Below, one piece after another: positions 44,552-53,029 of a stretch of 64,000 nucleotides of DNA (positions are counted from its first letter, which is position 1; each line of letters opens with the position of its first letter). Origin of the DNA: Caldifarciminota bacterium (GTDB taxonomy: Bacteria > Hydrothermota > Tepidihabitantia > SM23-42); NCBI GenBank assembly GCA_027026255.1, contig JALVOT010000007.1:96193-160192 (forward strand). Direction: 5' to 3'. Below the pieces are notes generated by a model. The model saw only the letters and a list, made by a program, of their open reading frames with translations. It had not been told where the DNA came from and ran no database searches. A program made the translations under genes and the position numbers.

Positions 44552-46078
44552 TTAAATCTTAATAATCTTTTTTGTAATTACCCGATCCTTCATCTGGAAC
44601 TTGAGGATGTAAACACCATTGGAAAGAGGCTGATGATTTCTGGAAATGCAGGGGATCGAAAGGTGGTTGATTCCGGAAACAACCTCCTTCTTGACAACAT
44701 TGATTAAAGCCCCAGAGCAGTCATATACTGCAATCTCAACATCCTCACTTTGAGGCATTGACAATCTGATATCAATCTTTTGATGAACCGGATTCTTTAA
44801 TATCTGAACTCTACGCAATTTTGGTTCTCTCAGGTTAGCAATCGCAGTAATATGTCCTTTGGGTTTTAACCAGGGATCGCCGAGCAGAGTCATTCCATAA
44901 TGCCAGCAGAGGCGATTAAAATTCATCCCGACTGAATCATAGATACAATCAAACCAATATTTGAATGCCTCACCCAATGTCTTGCTCTCACCCAATTTTC
45001 TGTAGAAATAGCTGAAATTCAACATACTTCCGGTCTTGGTTGAGCCAACTGCACCGACACCATATGTTGAATCAAAGACCGCTCGATTTCCACCACAATT
45101 ATTTGATTCTGTATATCTGCAGAATGAACAGGCGAAAAAGTTATAAAAGTTTGTTGGAGGATTCTGACTCGTGTATTCGTTTGCATAGTAAGTATCCCAT
45201 GAAGTGCCACTATTATACTTAAATTGATGCCCACCAGGCCAGGAATGGGCAAACACCGATACCCAGGCCTGGACTGTATCAAGTCTGACCCGATAGAATG
45301 ATGCCTTTGTTGTCTCAGGGTCAGAGAAATTCATCGTATCTGAATAGAGCAGGGCGACATCTCCAGCCCATTCTCCGACATAACTGGCCCAGTCATCATC
45401 AATAAAAACAAGGGCACGCTGGGTAAGAAAAATGCTGTCATGTCGATATGCATTATCCTTACGAAAATAGTTTTTTAATAACAGTGTATCATCACCCAAC
45501 CCGCGAGGGGTTAATCTACCAATATAAATCTCAGGTTTTGTTTGTCCGGTATGACCATCATATTTTCCGTTACCGGTGTTAAGTGTATCAAGCCAGTTTC
45601 CATCCAGGTCCATATAAAAGAGGTCGATCGGAAAATCTTTATAACCACTTTGATTAAAGTCATTCTTTACTTCAAACCAGGCAACTGGTAGATTCCCAAT
45701 AAAAAGTGCGCCTTCAATATTATGATTATTATAGAGATTTTTCAAAATTGTCTTTAAGGATTCTGGTGTTCCACCGGAAATCTGATAAGTATAGACAGTA
45801 TAACCCTCAGATTGTAAATTACGTGACAATTGATTTATCTGCGGGGCAAGTGCTCCAGCAATCCGTTGTTCCGTAAAAATGGCAACACTACCTGCCTTGC
45901 CGTCACCATACCAGACCCTATCAGAATGCCAGGAAAATTTTTCATAAGGATGTCGGGCAATCCATTCCTCATAAGTCCCGGGCTTCGAACCAGGTGGACC
46001 TGCCCATCTCAAAAGGGGAATATCATCCGCCCGGACCGTCAGACAGAAAACAGTAATAAAAAAAGCAATTTTCTTCAT
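44552..46078 (-). CDS. Gingipain-like C25 cysteine peptidase with C-terminal sorting domain
   Basis: A secreted peptidase of about 508 aa. The signal peptide (MKKIAFFITVFCLTVRA) is followed by a gingipain-like domain with the catalytic His in FAHSWPGGHQF and Cys in NFFACSFCRY. The C-terminal 90 residues are a T9SS type A-like domain ending SNGVYILKFQMKDR-VITKKIIKI. The track start 46084 is a GTG within the AGGAGGTG; ATG at 46078, five bases after AGGAGG, is preferred. Whether a Por-type secretion system is present cannot be told from this window. Confidence 0.88.
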   Translation of the reverse strand: MKKIAFFITVFCLTVRADDIPLLRWAGPPGSKPGTYEEWIARHPYEKFSWHSDRVWYGDGKAGSVAIFTEQRIAGALAPQINQLSRNLQSEGYTVYTYQISGGTPESLKTILKNLYNNHNIEGALFIGNLPVAWFEVKNDFNQSGYKDFPIDLFYMDLDGNWLDTLNTGNGKYDGHTGQTKPEIYIGRLTPRGLGDDTLLLKNYFRKDNAYRHDSIFLTQRALVFIDDDWASYVGEWAGDVALLYSDTMNFSDPETTKASFYRVRLDTVQAWVSVFAHSWPGGHQFKYNSGTSWDTYYANEYTSQNPPTNFYNFFACSFCRYTESNNCGGNRAVFDSTYGVGAVGSTKTGSMLNFSYFYRKLGESKTLGEAFKYWFDCIYDSVGMNFNRLCWHYGMTLLGDPWLKPKGHITAIANLREPKLRRVQILKNPVHQKIDIRLSMPQSEDVEIAVYDCSGALINVVKKEVVSGINHLSIPCISRNHQPLSNGVYILKFQMKDRVITKKIIKI

Positions 46079-46098
46079 CAGCACCTCCTTAATATATA

Positions 46099-46126
46099 AT
46101 TATAATTAATTTAGAATAAATGTCAA
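46099..46126 (-). promoter_or_regulatory. Promoter of the C25 peptidase gene
   Basis: Minus strand: TTGACA (46126-46121), 16-bp spacer, TATAAT (46104-46099), followed by AAGGAGG ahead of the ATG at 46078. Confidence 0.75.
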
Positions 46127-46698
46127 CCGTATAAAATACTGACTCCTCTCCACTTTTTTCATTATGCCTCCTTGATTAATTGCAGCGCTATTCCGGACAG
46201 AATAAACTTCCATAAAATTATTAAAACAGGACGAAAAATACTCAAAAACTTCGTTTTACTTTTTTTATATTATTTTATTGGTCATTTGAAAAATTTCTCT
46301 GCCATCTTCGCCCGGTTCCATTTTTACCAGCGCGGGCGGCATTTCCATTTTTCTCGGTGTGGACGGCGTCCCTATTTTTTTTAGTGCGGGCGGCGTTTCA
46401 ATTTTTTTCAGCGCGGGCGGCGTCCCCGCCGCCCGCTGGAGGTTTGTCATTCTCAACTCCTTTCAGAAACTCCTGCAGCCCGCCAGGCGTCCTGTCTCGG
46501 GGCGAGACGCCCCCCGGTTATATTGTACTTACAAAAAACCGAAACAAAAAGTGGAGGGAAATCAGTATAAAATAAACAAAACATACGCGGTAATAACAAA
46601 ACGGCCTATAAAGCGTAATGCAGAATAATACATACCATCCCCTTAATTTCCTCTTATCAAATGGAGGAAAGATTTCTTTTGGAGTCCGGTTTGTCTGC
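46127..46698. other. Long intergenic region between the C25 gene and the UvrD-type helicase gene
   Basis: No convincing gene. It holds, left to right: an 18-codon minus-strand ORF (46162-46106) with AAGGAGG, overlapping the C25 promoter; an A/T-rich stretch; a GC-rich 27-bp tandem repeat with two hairpins (46328-46515); and then ordinary A/T-rich DNA. The ORFs listed at 46265-46456 and 46357-46628 derive from the repeat. Confidence 0.5.
46328..46436. repeat. 27-bp tandem repeat, four copies, ending in a GC-rich hairpin
   Basis: The core GCGGGCGGC (second copy GTGGACGGC) recurs at 46332, 46359, 46386 and 46413, exactly 27 bp apart, separated by T-rich spacers. The last unit forms a perfect 10-bp hairpin (GCGGGCGGCG, loop TCCC, CGCCGCCCGC; 46413-46436). 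A second small palindrome, GTCTCG-GGG-CGAGAC, follows at about 46493-46507. The composition is far more G+C-rich than the surroundings. Confidence 0.75.
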
Positions 46699-46726
46699 TT
46701 GACTTAACACTGAAGAAATATATAAT
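46699..46726 (+). promoter_or_regulatory. Leaderless-type promoter of the UvrD-type helicase gene
   Basis: TTGACT (46699-46704), 16-bp spacer, TATAAT (46721-46726), then ACCCT and the GTG start at 46732. The 5-nt gap excludes a Shine-Dalgarno sequence. Confidence 0.78.
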
Positions 46727-46731
46727 ACCCT

Positions 46732-48618
46732 GTGGACCTATTAAACAACCTGAATAAAGAACAGCAGAAGGCGGTAAGGATAAAAAACGGCCCTATCCTC
46801 ATTCTGGCTGGTGCGGGAAGCGGTAAAACCAGGGTAATCACCTATCGTATTGCATATCTGATTAAAAAGGGATATGCACAACCCTGGGATATTCTGGCAA
46901 TTACATTTACCAACAAAGCAGCCGATGAAATGCAGACACGGGTCTATAACCTCGTTGAAGATGCCTCAGAAATCTGGATAAAGACATTCCACTCAACCTG
47001 TGCAAGAATATTAAGAGAAACCGCCGGCCGAATCGGTATCCCTAAAAATTTCACAATCTATAATGAAAAGGACCAACTCAATCTCATCAAAGAATGTATA
47101 CAGGAATGTAATATCCATAACCCGGGTCTAACCCCGGCTTATGTTGCCACGGTAATAAACCGGGCAAAACAGAACCTTCGAACGATTGATGACATTACCT
47201 TAAAGCATTTCTATCAGTCCTATAACGATAAACTTGCTACATATAATGCCCTCGATTTCGGCGACCTGATACTGAAGGTTATAGAATTATTTCAAAAAGA
47301 CAAAGAGATATTAAAATATTATCAGAATCGATTCAAATTCATCCTGGTCGATGAATATCAGGATACCAATCGTGCCCAGTATATCCTGACCCGGCTATTG
47401 GCGGGAAAACATAGAAATCTCTGTGTTGTGGGTGACGATGACCAATCGATATATTCCTGGCGCGGTGCTGAGATAAGAAATATATTAGAATTTGAAAGGG
47501 ATTTTCCTGATGCGGTTGTTATCAAACTTGAGCAGAATTATCGTTCAACCAAAAAAATTCTTAAACTCGCATCCGAGGTCGTAGCAAATAATGAAAACCG
47601 CAAACCAAAAGTTTTATGGAGCAACAATGAAGAAGGCGAACCGATTGAATACTTTACGGCAATAGATGACTCGGCTGAAGCGGCATTTGTGACACGCAAG
47701 ATAATGGAACTCAGGTATCAGGGCTATTGCCTCGGTGAAATCGCCGTATTCTATCGAATAAATTACCAGTCCCGGATGTTTGAAGACAACTTTGTGCGCA
47801 ACCACATTCCATATGAAGTTATCGGTGCCTTAAAATTCTTTGAACGGGCTGAAGTAAAAGATGTCCTTGCCTATCTTAATGTAATAAATAATCCAAACGA
47901 TGGTATAAGCCTGCGCCGCATTATAAATGTTCCTCCCCGAAGAATCGGGAATGAAACCATAGAAAAACTACATAGATACCAGAGAGAAAATGGCATAAGC
48001 TTTTTTGAAGCATTAAAAAGAGTGCAGGATATTGAAGGTATCAGTCAAAACACCTCCCGGGCAATTCAGGAATTTACCCGGCTGTTTGAGCAATTTATCG
48101 AAAAAAAAGATACCCTGAATCTGTATGAACTGGTAATAGAAGTGCTTACGCAAACCGGATACCTGGATAGATTAAAAAACTGGCAGACTGATAAAGAATA
48201 TACCCGCCTGAAAAATGTTGAGGAGTTAATCAGATCAATCGGTGAATATATAAAACAATGGCCTCGTGCGGCAATCTCTGATTACCTTGGTGAAGTTTCA
48301 CTCCGTTCAGAAATTGACAACTGGAATGAAAGGGTTGACCGTGTAAATCTGATGACCCTCCACAATGCAAAGGGTCTTGAATTTGATGTAGTATTTATCA
48401 CCGGACTTGAAGAAGGACTGATCCCCCATTATAAATCAAGTAAAGACATAGTGCAATTGGAGGAAGAACGGCGACTGTTTTATGTCGGTATTACCAGGGC
48501 ACGAAAACGCCTATTCCTCACCTGCGCACGGGAAAGAAAGCTATATTACGGAACAAGCAAAAGACAGATCTCACGATTTCTTAAAGCTCTGGAACCCCTG
48601 CTTATTGAACCGATATAG
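46732..48618 (+). CDS. UvrD/PcrA-type 3'-5' DNA helicase
   Basis: A 628-aa superfamily 1 helicase for DNA repair. Motifs in order: Q-like LNKEQQKAV, Walker A LAGAGSGKTRVITYR, Ia ITFTNKAADEM, II VDEYQDTNRAQY, III GDDDQSIYSWRGA, IV LEQNYRS, V LMTLHNAKGLEFDVVF and VI YVGITRARKRL. The region after motif VI is short compared with UvrD (about 720 aa). It starts with GTG on a probable leaderless mRNA. The class V aminotransferase follows 3 nt later. Confidence 0.95.
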   Translation: MDLLNNLNKEQQKAVRIKNGPILILAGAGSGKTRVITYRIAYLIKKGYAQPWDILAITFTNKAADEMQTRVYNLVEDASEIWIKTFHSTCARILRETAGRIGIPKNFTIYNEKDQLNLIKECIQECNIHNPGLTPAYVATVINRAKQNLRTIDDITLKHFYQSYNDKLATYNALDFGDLILKVIELFQKDKEILKYYQNRFKFILVDEYQDTNRAQYILTRLLAGKHRNLCVVGDDDQSIYSWRGAEIRNILEFERDFPDAVVIKLEQNYRSTKKILKLASEVVANNENRKPKVLWSNNEEGEPIEYFTAIDDSAEAAFVTRKIMELRYQGYCLGEIAVFYRINYQSRMFEDNFVRNHIPYEVIGALKFFERAEVKDVLAYLNVINNPNDGISLRRIINVPPRRIGNETIEKLHRYQRENGISFFEALKRVQDIEGISQNTSRAIQEFTRLFEQFIEKKDTLNLYELVIEVLTQTGYLDRLKNWQTDKEYTRLKNVEELIRSIGEYIKQWPRAAISDYLGEVSLRSEIDNWNERVDRVNLMTLHNAKGLEFDVVFITGLEEGLIPHYKSSKDIVQLEEERRLFYVGITRARKRLFLTCARERKLYYGTSKRQISRFLKALEPLLIEPI

Positions 48619-48621
48619 CCT

Positions 48622-49755
48622 ATGAATGAAAACCCGGGCATTGATGATATAAGAAAACTATTTCCCATAACGAAAAATTACATCTATCTCAATCATGCCG
48701 GGACCGGACCCCTTTCCATCCTGGCACACCAGGCAATTGAAGAATGTCTGAAGGTTTATCAAAATTATGCAGAATTTACCCTGAATGAATATTTTTCACG
48801 ACTGCAGGATGCCCGCAGCACAGTCGCCGAACTTATCGGCGCCCAACCTGAGGAAATTACATTCACCCCCAATACATCACAAGGTCTTTATATTGCCCTG
48901 ATTAATCTTCCCTTAAAACCGAATGATGAAATCATTATTATGAATGAAACATTTCCTGCAGCCCGATATGTCGCAAAATATAATCTTCCTGAAATAGAGA
49001 AAATGTTTGTTCCATTTTCCGGTCAGGATGCCGTTTCCGTGGTTAAAAATAATATTACTTCACGAACACGGGCAGTAGTAGTTGATTATGTGCAGTTCTT
49101 GAGTGGAGAGATGCTCGACCTGAAACCGCTCAGCACCTATCTTGCTGAAAAAGACATTTATCTTGTAGTAGATGGAATCCAGGCGATCGGTGCGGTCGAT
49201 TTTGATGTAAAAAAAATTCCGGTAGATTTTCTTGCCTGTGGTTCAGCAAAATGGTTGTTTCGGCCACCTGGTGCCGGATTCTTATATATAAACAGAAAAA
49301 ATTTCAAGAAATTAAGGAAAATCCATACGGGCTGGCTCGGTGCCAACCGGGAAAATTTTGAAAACTTTGAAGTTGATCCGCCGCTCTTTCCCGATGCCCG
49401 GATGTTTGAACCGGGCACGAGAAATATACCTGGAATTAGTGCCCTGAAAGAGAATATAAACATCTTACTGAAATTCGGGATGAAAAGAGTAGCATCAAGA
49501 ATCCAGCACTTAAAGACATTATTACGCCGGGGATTTGAAGAATCAAATTATAAAATAATAACTCCAGCCCGGGGACCCCAATCCGGCATCATAACCATAA
49601 AACCTGAAAAGGCAAGCCAGATATTCGAAAAATTAAAGGCACAAAAAATTATAATATCCCTGCGCAATGGCTGCCTCCGCTTCTCGCCGCATTTTTATAA
49701 TACAGAGGAAGAAATAAATTATGTCTTAAATAGGATTATGGAGTCAAAATTTTAA
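48622..49755 (+). CDS. Class V aminotransferase (cysteine desulfurase/isopenicillin epimerase-like)
   Basis: A 377-aa PLP enzyme. YLNHAGTGPLS near the N-terminus, TFTPNTSQGLY, the PLP-binding DGIQAIGAVDFD, and the Schiff-base lysine in CGSAKWLFRPPGAGFLY are all present. The pattern without a clear mobile cysteine loop fits a generic class V aminotransferase rather than IscS/SufS. It is coupled to the helicase gene. The last 20 bp overlap a minus-strand sorting-domain remnant. Confidence 0.88.
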   Translation: MNENPGIDDIRKLFPITKNYIYLNHAGTGPLSILAHQAIEECLKVYQNYAEFTLNEYFSRLQDARSTVAELIGAQPEEITFTPNTSQGLYIALINLPLKPNDEIIIMNETFPAARYVAKYNLPEIEKMFVPFSGQDAVSVVKNNITSRTRAVVVDYVQFLSGEMLDLKPLSTYLAEKDIYLVVDGIQAIGAVDFDVKKIPVDFLACGSAKWLFRPPGAGFLYINRKNFKKLRKIHTGWLGANRENFENFEVDPPLFPDARMFEPGTRNIPGISALKENINILLKFGMKRVASRIQHLKTLLRRGFEESNYKIITPARGPQSGIITIKPEKASQIFEKLKAQKIIISLRNGCLRFSPHFYNTEEEINYVLNRIMESKF

Positions 49756-49822
49756 TGACCTTCTTCACAATAAAATTGTCCTTAGCCAAAAGAGTAATTA
49801 AATAAACATCACGAATTTCCAC
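49736..49822 (-). pseudogene. Remnant of a C-terminal sorting domain
   Basis: On the minus strand a short frame reads VEIRDVYLITLLAKDNFIVK then KVIKILTP and stop. It matches the end of the C25 peptidase in this window (VYILKFQMKDRVITKKIIKI), with about half the residues identical. It lies just past a hairpin and the end of the truncated M23-like gene, in a different frame, so it looks like the surviving tail of a secreted protein whose middle has been deleted. Confidence 0.5.
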
Positions 49823-50360
49823 TTACGAAGTGGAAATCTCCCCTACAGAGTGTGGGTGCAGTGTTGTCCTCTATTTGTAATTCTGTAATTGTAAAAGGAT
49901 TCTTATAATCTGCCAGTGTTCCTGGTACGCGGTATTCAAGATGAAGATGCTCGTGGTGCATATCCCATCCATTTGCTACTGGATTATCCAACGTCAACGT
50001 CTCACCGACATCACAAATTGCAGTTACATGCCTATAAGTTGAACCCTCTTCTTTGGGTGTGGTAAATTGACTATTGTAATGTTGAATAGTTACATGTTGA
50101 TTAGGAGCAACGCCTGTTATTCGAACAACTATCGCATAGTCAATCGGCCAGATGTAGAGCTCCAGCATTTGAGCATTTTCTTGCTCAGGAATATCAATAC
50201 CAGCATGAAAGTGCTCTTCCATACCATTGTAATATGGACGATAGGCGCCAAAGCCAGATATGACTATTTTGTTATCAGCATTTCCATATTGATCAAACAT
50301 TGGCCATTGGTATGAAAAAGCTACCAGTGGTATTATAATAAACAACATTCTCATAGCCAT
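49809..50360 (-). CDS. Truncated M23-like secreted peptidase
   Basis: A 183-aa protein with a signal peptide and an M23/LytM-like domain. Zinc-ligand segments EHFHAGIDIP and HEHLHLEYR match the full-length paralog at 53501-54637. Similarity to the paralog runs to LQIEDNTAPTLC (about 50 bp of identical DNA), then the frame enters a hairpin and stops after RGDFHFVSGNS, losing about 200 residues. The ATG at 50360 overlaps the previous stop (ATGATG), with AGGAGG upstream; the track start at 50381 is less likely. Confidence 0.6.
   Translation of the reverse strand: MAMRMLFIIIPLVAFSYQWPMFDQYGNADNKIVISGFGAYRPYYNGMEEHFHAGIDIPEQENAQMLELYIWPIDYAIVVRITGVAPNQHVTIQHYNSQFTTPKEEGSTYRHVTAICDVGETLTLDNPVANGWDMHHEHLHLEYRVPGTLADYKNPFTITELQIEDNTAPTLCRGDFHFVSGNS
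49815..49837. repeat. Perfect 10-bp palindrome at the truncation point
   Basis: ATTTCCACTT, loop ACG, AAGTGGAAAT. It marks the junction where the M23-like frame loses similarity to its paralog and the sorting-domain remnant begins. It may be a terminator, a scar of an excised element, or a deletion hotspot. Confidence 0.6.
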
Positions 50361-51565
50361 CATCCCTCCTTTATTCTCCATATTTTGATGAAAACTTCAC
50401 CATTCAATTCATGAATTATAAATATAATATCATCGTGGAATTCCAATCTGGCTTTAACAGGATGCGTGACTTTAATCTTTTTACCACCGGGTGCGGTAGG
50501 GTGATGAATCGCAGTCTCTAAATCCCACTGTTTTAGGATATCACCATTTTCGTCAATAAGATACACTATATTAGGATGGAATTGAATCAGACCATATCTA
50601 CCGTCTCCGGATAAAACTACTTTCATTGGTGTACCTTCTAAAATTCCCTTGCGCCAGATTTCTTCTCTAGTTTCATTGTTGTGTTTTATAATATGGTTCC
50701 GCGTTGCGACTAAAAGATACTTGCCTTTATCAGAAATCCCACATTTGGTCGGATATGACGACGGTAGGGAATAACTTCTTAATAATTTGCCAGTAGAATC
50801 ATAGACGAAAACGTTATTATTGTGGCCGGCAACTATCGTAGAGGCATCAGGAGCAATCGCGGCACTCAGACCGGGCAACTTATTAGGATCGGGTTCATCA
50901 ACATATGATTTCCGCCACAATTCTCTTCCCTTTGCATCAAGGAAAACAAGATGGTTTGTCGTATAGACATTATTGTCTTTTAGCATAATACAAGCTAAGT
51001 ATCTTCTGGTGGAAGATACTTCACACCCATCAAAAAACCAACTGTCGTGAATCTCAGCCACCCATAATTTTCTTGCGGCATCAAAAATTTTAATAGTTGG
51101 ATTGGCTCCAGGTGGAACTTCGCCTGGAGGGTTAAGAAAAAGTAAATCCGTTCCGGTAAATTCAAGATAAAATCCTGAACTATCTATCAGTATCACATCT
51201 CCTTTTTTATCTTTAAGAATTGTCTTTGCACAATAATACGGACCTGACTCCAAGATTTCCACCATATCAAAGAAAGGAGAGACTCTGACCCAATTACCTT
51301 TGATTTCTTCAACATCAGTAATTCTGCCATTTTTATCGTAATAGCATATTTTGTAATATTTCTTATGAAGCTTTTTCTCCTTTACTCTTCTTATCATTAT
51401 TGATTTAATATATACTGGTCTCAATCCTGGATACCTCGCCCTATTCTTCTTCACCCACTGATTATATTCTTTTATGCTCGTCGTCTCCAATACTTTCTCC
51501 ACCTTCACCTCTGCCCGGGAAAAACAGAAGAAAAAGGCAGATATCGCCAATATTAACCTTTTCAT
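50360..51565 (-). CDS. Secreted PQQ/WD-like beta-propeller protein, copy 1
   Basis: A 401-aa exported protein. The signal peptide MKRLILAISAFFFCFSRA and the next 30 residues (EVKVEKVLETTSIKEYNQWV) are nearly identical in three paralogs. The rest is a beta-propeller with repeats such as DSTGKLLRSYSLPS and DENGDILKQWDLE, resembling quinoprotein-like blades, and has diverged strongly from the other copies. It starts after AAGGGGG and overlaps a small upstream ORF by two bases. No catalytic motif is seen; ligand binding is inferred from the fold. Confidence 0.75.
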   Translation of the reverse strand: MKRLILAISAFFFCFSRAEVKVEKVLETTSIKEYNQWVKKNRARYPGLRPVYIKSIMIRRVKEKKLHKKYYKICYYDKNGRITDVEEIKGNWVRVSPFFDMVEILESGPYYCAKTILKDKKGDVILIDSSGFYLEFTGTDLLFLNPPGEVPPGANPTIKIFDAARKLWVAEIHDSWFFDGCEVSSTRRYLACIMLKDNNVYTTNHLVFLDAKGRELWRKSYVDEPDPNKLPGLSAAIAPDASTIVAGHNNNVFVYDSTGKLLRSYSLPSSYPTKCGISDKGKYLLVATRNHIIKHNNETREEIWRKGILEGTPMKVVLSGDGRYGLIQFHPNIVYLIDENGDILKQWDLETAIHHPTAPGGKKIKVTHPVKARLEFHDDIIFIIHELNGEVFIKIWRIKEG

Positions 51566-52026
51566 CTTACCCCCTTATAAATGTTTGTCCTATCCTGAAA
51601 TAAATCCCGTGCGGTAAATTTCTCCCCATCTTCAAAAAACCCTGACATCTCCCTCGAGAAAGAGAGAGAACTAATGATCTTATTATCGCGCATTATCTTA
51701 TCCATAAAAACCCCTATGCTATGATAAATTATCATCAAATATTCTCATCTATCAAGGAGTAAAATAAACATCGATAATCACCAGGTAAAACAACCCGGCC
51801 CAGACTATCACGACCATCCCAGAAAACCGAATAACTGCCCGGCGCAAACTCCTGCTCCTCAAAAAGCACCACCCCGGCATCAAAAATCTCCATCGTTAAA
51901 TAATGCTTTGTCTCATAAACCTTAAAATTGATTCTTACAGAATCCTCAGTGGCATCAAAATCCTGTGGCTCAGGATAAAACTCCCGTATCTCAGGAACAA
52001 TCTTAAAATACTGAAGACCCGTAGTC
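51417..52026 (-). repeat. Near-identical boundary block, copy 1 (about 600 bp)
   Basis: This block covers the last 97 codons of an NHL gene, the gap, and the first 49 codons of the following PQQ-type gene. It is nearly identical to 55708-56313 and 59869-60443. Similarity falls away inside the genes on either side. Confidence 0.85.
51562..51705 (-). CDS. Small ORF (47 aa) in the boundary block, copy 1, frameshifted relative to copies 2 and 3
   Basis: Starts MDKIMRDNKIISS after AGGGG and ends TGA overlapping the ATG of the PQQ gene. A one-base difference after MSGF moves its second half into another frame (TARDLFQDRTN) compared with the PHGIYFRIGQ end of copies 2 and 3. If the small gene is real, this copy is a frameshifted version. 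Confidence 0.3.
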   Translation of the reverse strand: MDKIMRDNKIISSLSFSREMSGFFEDGEKFTARDLFQDRTNIYKGVR

Positions 52027-53021
52027 CCGGTCCAACGCTCAGTCAAACCAATCCGATCCCAATCAATACAAATATCCTTGGGACCGTTTAATAAACTCGC
52101 ATCACCATAGGTATAGAGCAACTCAGTAAGACCGGGGGTAAATACATAAATCTTATTTTCTCTATTTGCCGTCACATAAACACAATAATACTGACTCGCG
52201 GTCACTGATAGAAATTTAGAATCTCCCATCTTTCGATAGTCCCTTTCCCAGCTTATCCCTTGTCCAGGACGAAAACGTAAACACACTATCCGATTATTGC
52301 CCTTATCAGCAACATAAATAAAATAACCACCTTGTGCATCGGTCGCCTGACACATCGCTATCCCTGTTGGCACATTAAACCTTCCAACACCAGGACCTAA
52401 ACCACCATATCGCTGAATTAACGAATAACTACCATTAGAGTATGTTTCATATAAAGAAAGACGATGATTCCCTTGTTCAATAATAACTACATAAGCACCA
52501 CCTCCATCTTTAACCACACAAGCAACATCTGTAGGATTATATAAATCAGAACCGAAAGTCCCAGCACTCACTAAAATCTCCTCAGCAACTTTGTATTTCA
52601 ATTTTACTACTCTGTTATTAGTTTTATCAGCAACATAGATAGTGTATTCATCTCCTATGCCATTATAAATACAGGTATCAATGCAAATACCCATCGGCTC
52701 ATCAAACTGACCTGTCCCATTACCAAATTCTCCATAGGCCTTGATCCATCTGGCATCCTGACGACCATCCTCCTCCAGATAGATATAGATCAGCCGGTGC
52801 CAGCCACAATCACTACCGATGATAATTTCACCTTGCGGCGAAGTATTCCTCAATTTCGTAAAGGCAATGCCATAAGGATTTTTAAATAGCTTTCGGTCAA
52901 AGTACTTTAATGTCGAATCACGACCAGCCCTCTGTATCTCAGGATCGGTCATAAAAGGAATCGGGATTAAGGCACCTTTAAGAATTCTACATAAACAAAG
53001 AAAAATTAAAATCTTTCTCAT
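51735..53021 (-). CDS. Secreted NHL beta-propeller with FlgD-like C-terminal domain, copy 1 (intact)
   Basis: A 428-aa exported protein with a signal peptide. Residues about 40-340 carry NHL repeats (GQFDEPMGICIDTCIY, IYVADKTNNRVVKL, GRFNVPTGIAM, IYVADKGNNRIVCL). The last 75 residues form a FlgD-Ig-like or sorting-type domain (GSYSVFWDGRDSLGRVVLPGDYR). This is the only copy of three with an uninterrupted frame, so it gives the reference length. It is preceded by a small lipoprotein-like gene and followed by a PQQ-type propeller gene. Confidence 0.8.
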   Translation of the reverse strand: MRKILIFLCLCRILKGALIPIPFMTDPEIQRAGRDSTLKYFDRKLFKNPYGIAFTKLRNTSPQGEIIIGSDCGWHRLIYIYLEEDGRQDARWIKAYGEFGNGTGQFDEPMGICIDTCIYNGIGDEYTIYVADKTNNRVVKLKYKVAEEILVSAGTFGSDLYNPTDVACVVKDGGGAYVVIIEQGNHRLSLYETYSNGSYSLIQRYGGLGPGVGRFNVPTGIAMCQATDAQGGYFIYVADKGNNRIVCLRFRPGQGISWERDYRKMGDSKFLSVTASQYYCVYVTANRENKIYVFTPGLTELLYTYGDASLLNGPKDICIDWDRIGLTERWTGTTGLQYFKIVPEIREFYPEPQDFDATEDSVRINFKVYETKHYLTMEIFDAGVVLFEEQEFAPGSYSVFWDGRDSLGRVVLPGDYRCLFYSLIDENI

Positions 53022-53029
53022 AACTCCTC

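Noticed and set aside
46328-46436. CRISPR array
   Set aside because: The units are 27 bp apart in total with no unique spacers of 25 bp or more, and no cas genes are present.
46265-46456. Minus-strand ORF of 63 aa with a TPPALKKIE-type repeat
   Set aside because: The peptide repeat is only the translation of the 27-bp GC-rich DNA repeat; no ribosome binding site or conserved context.
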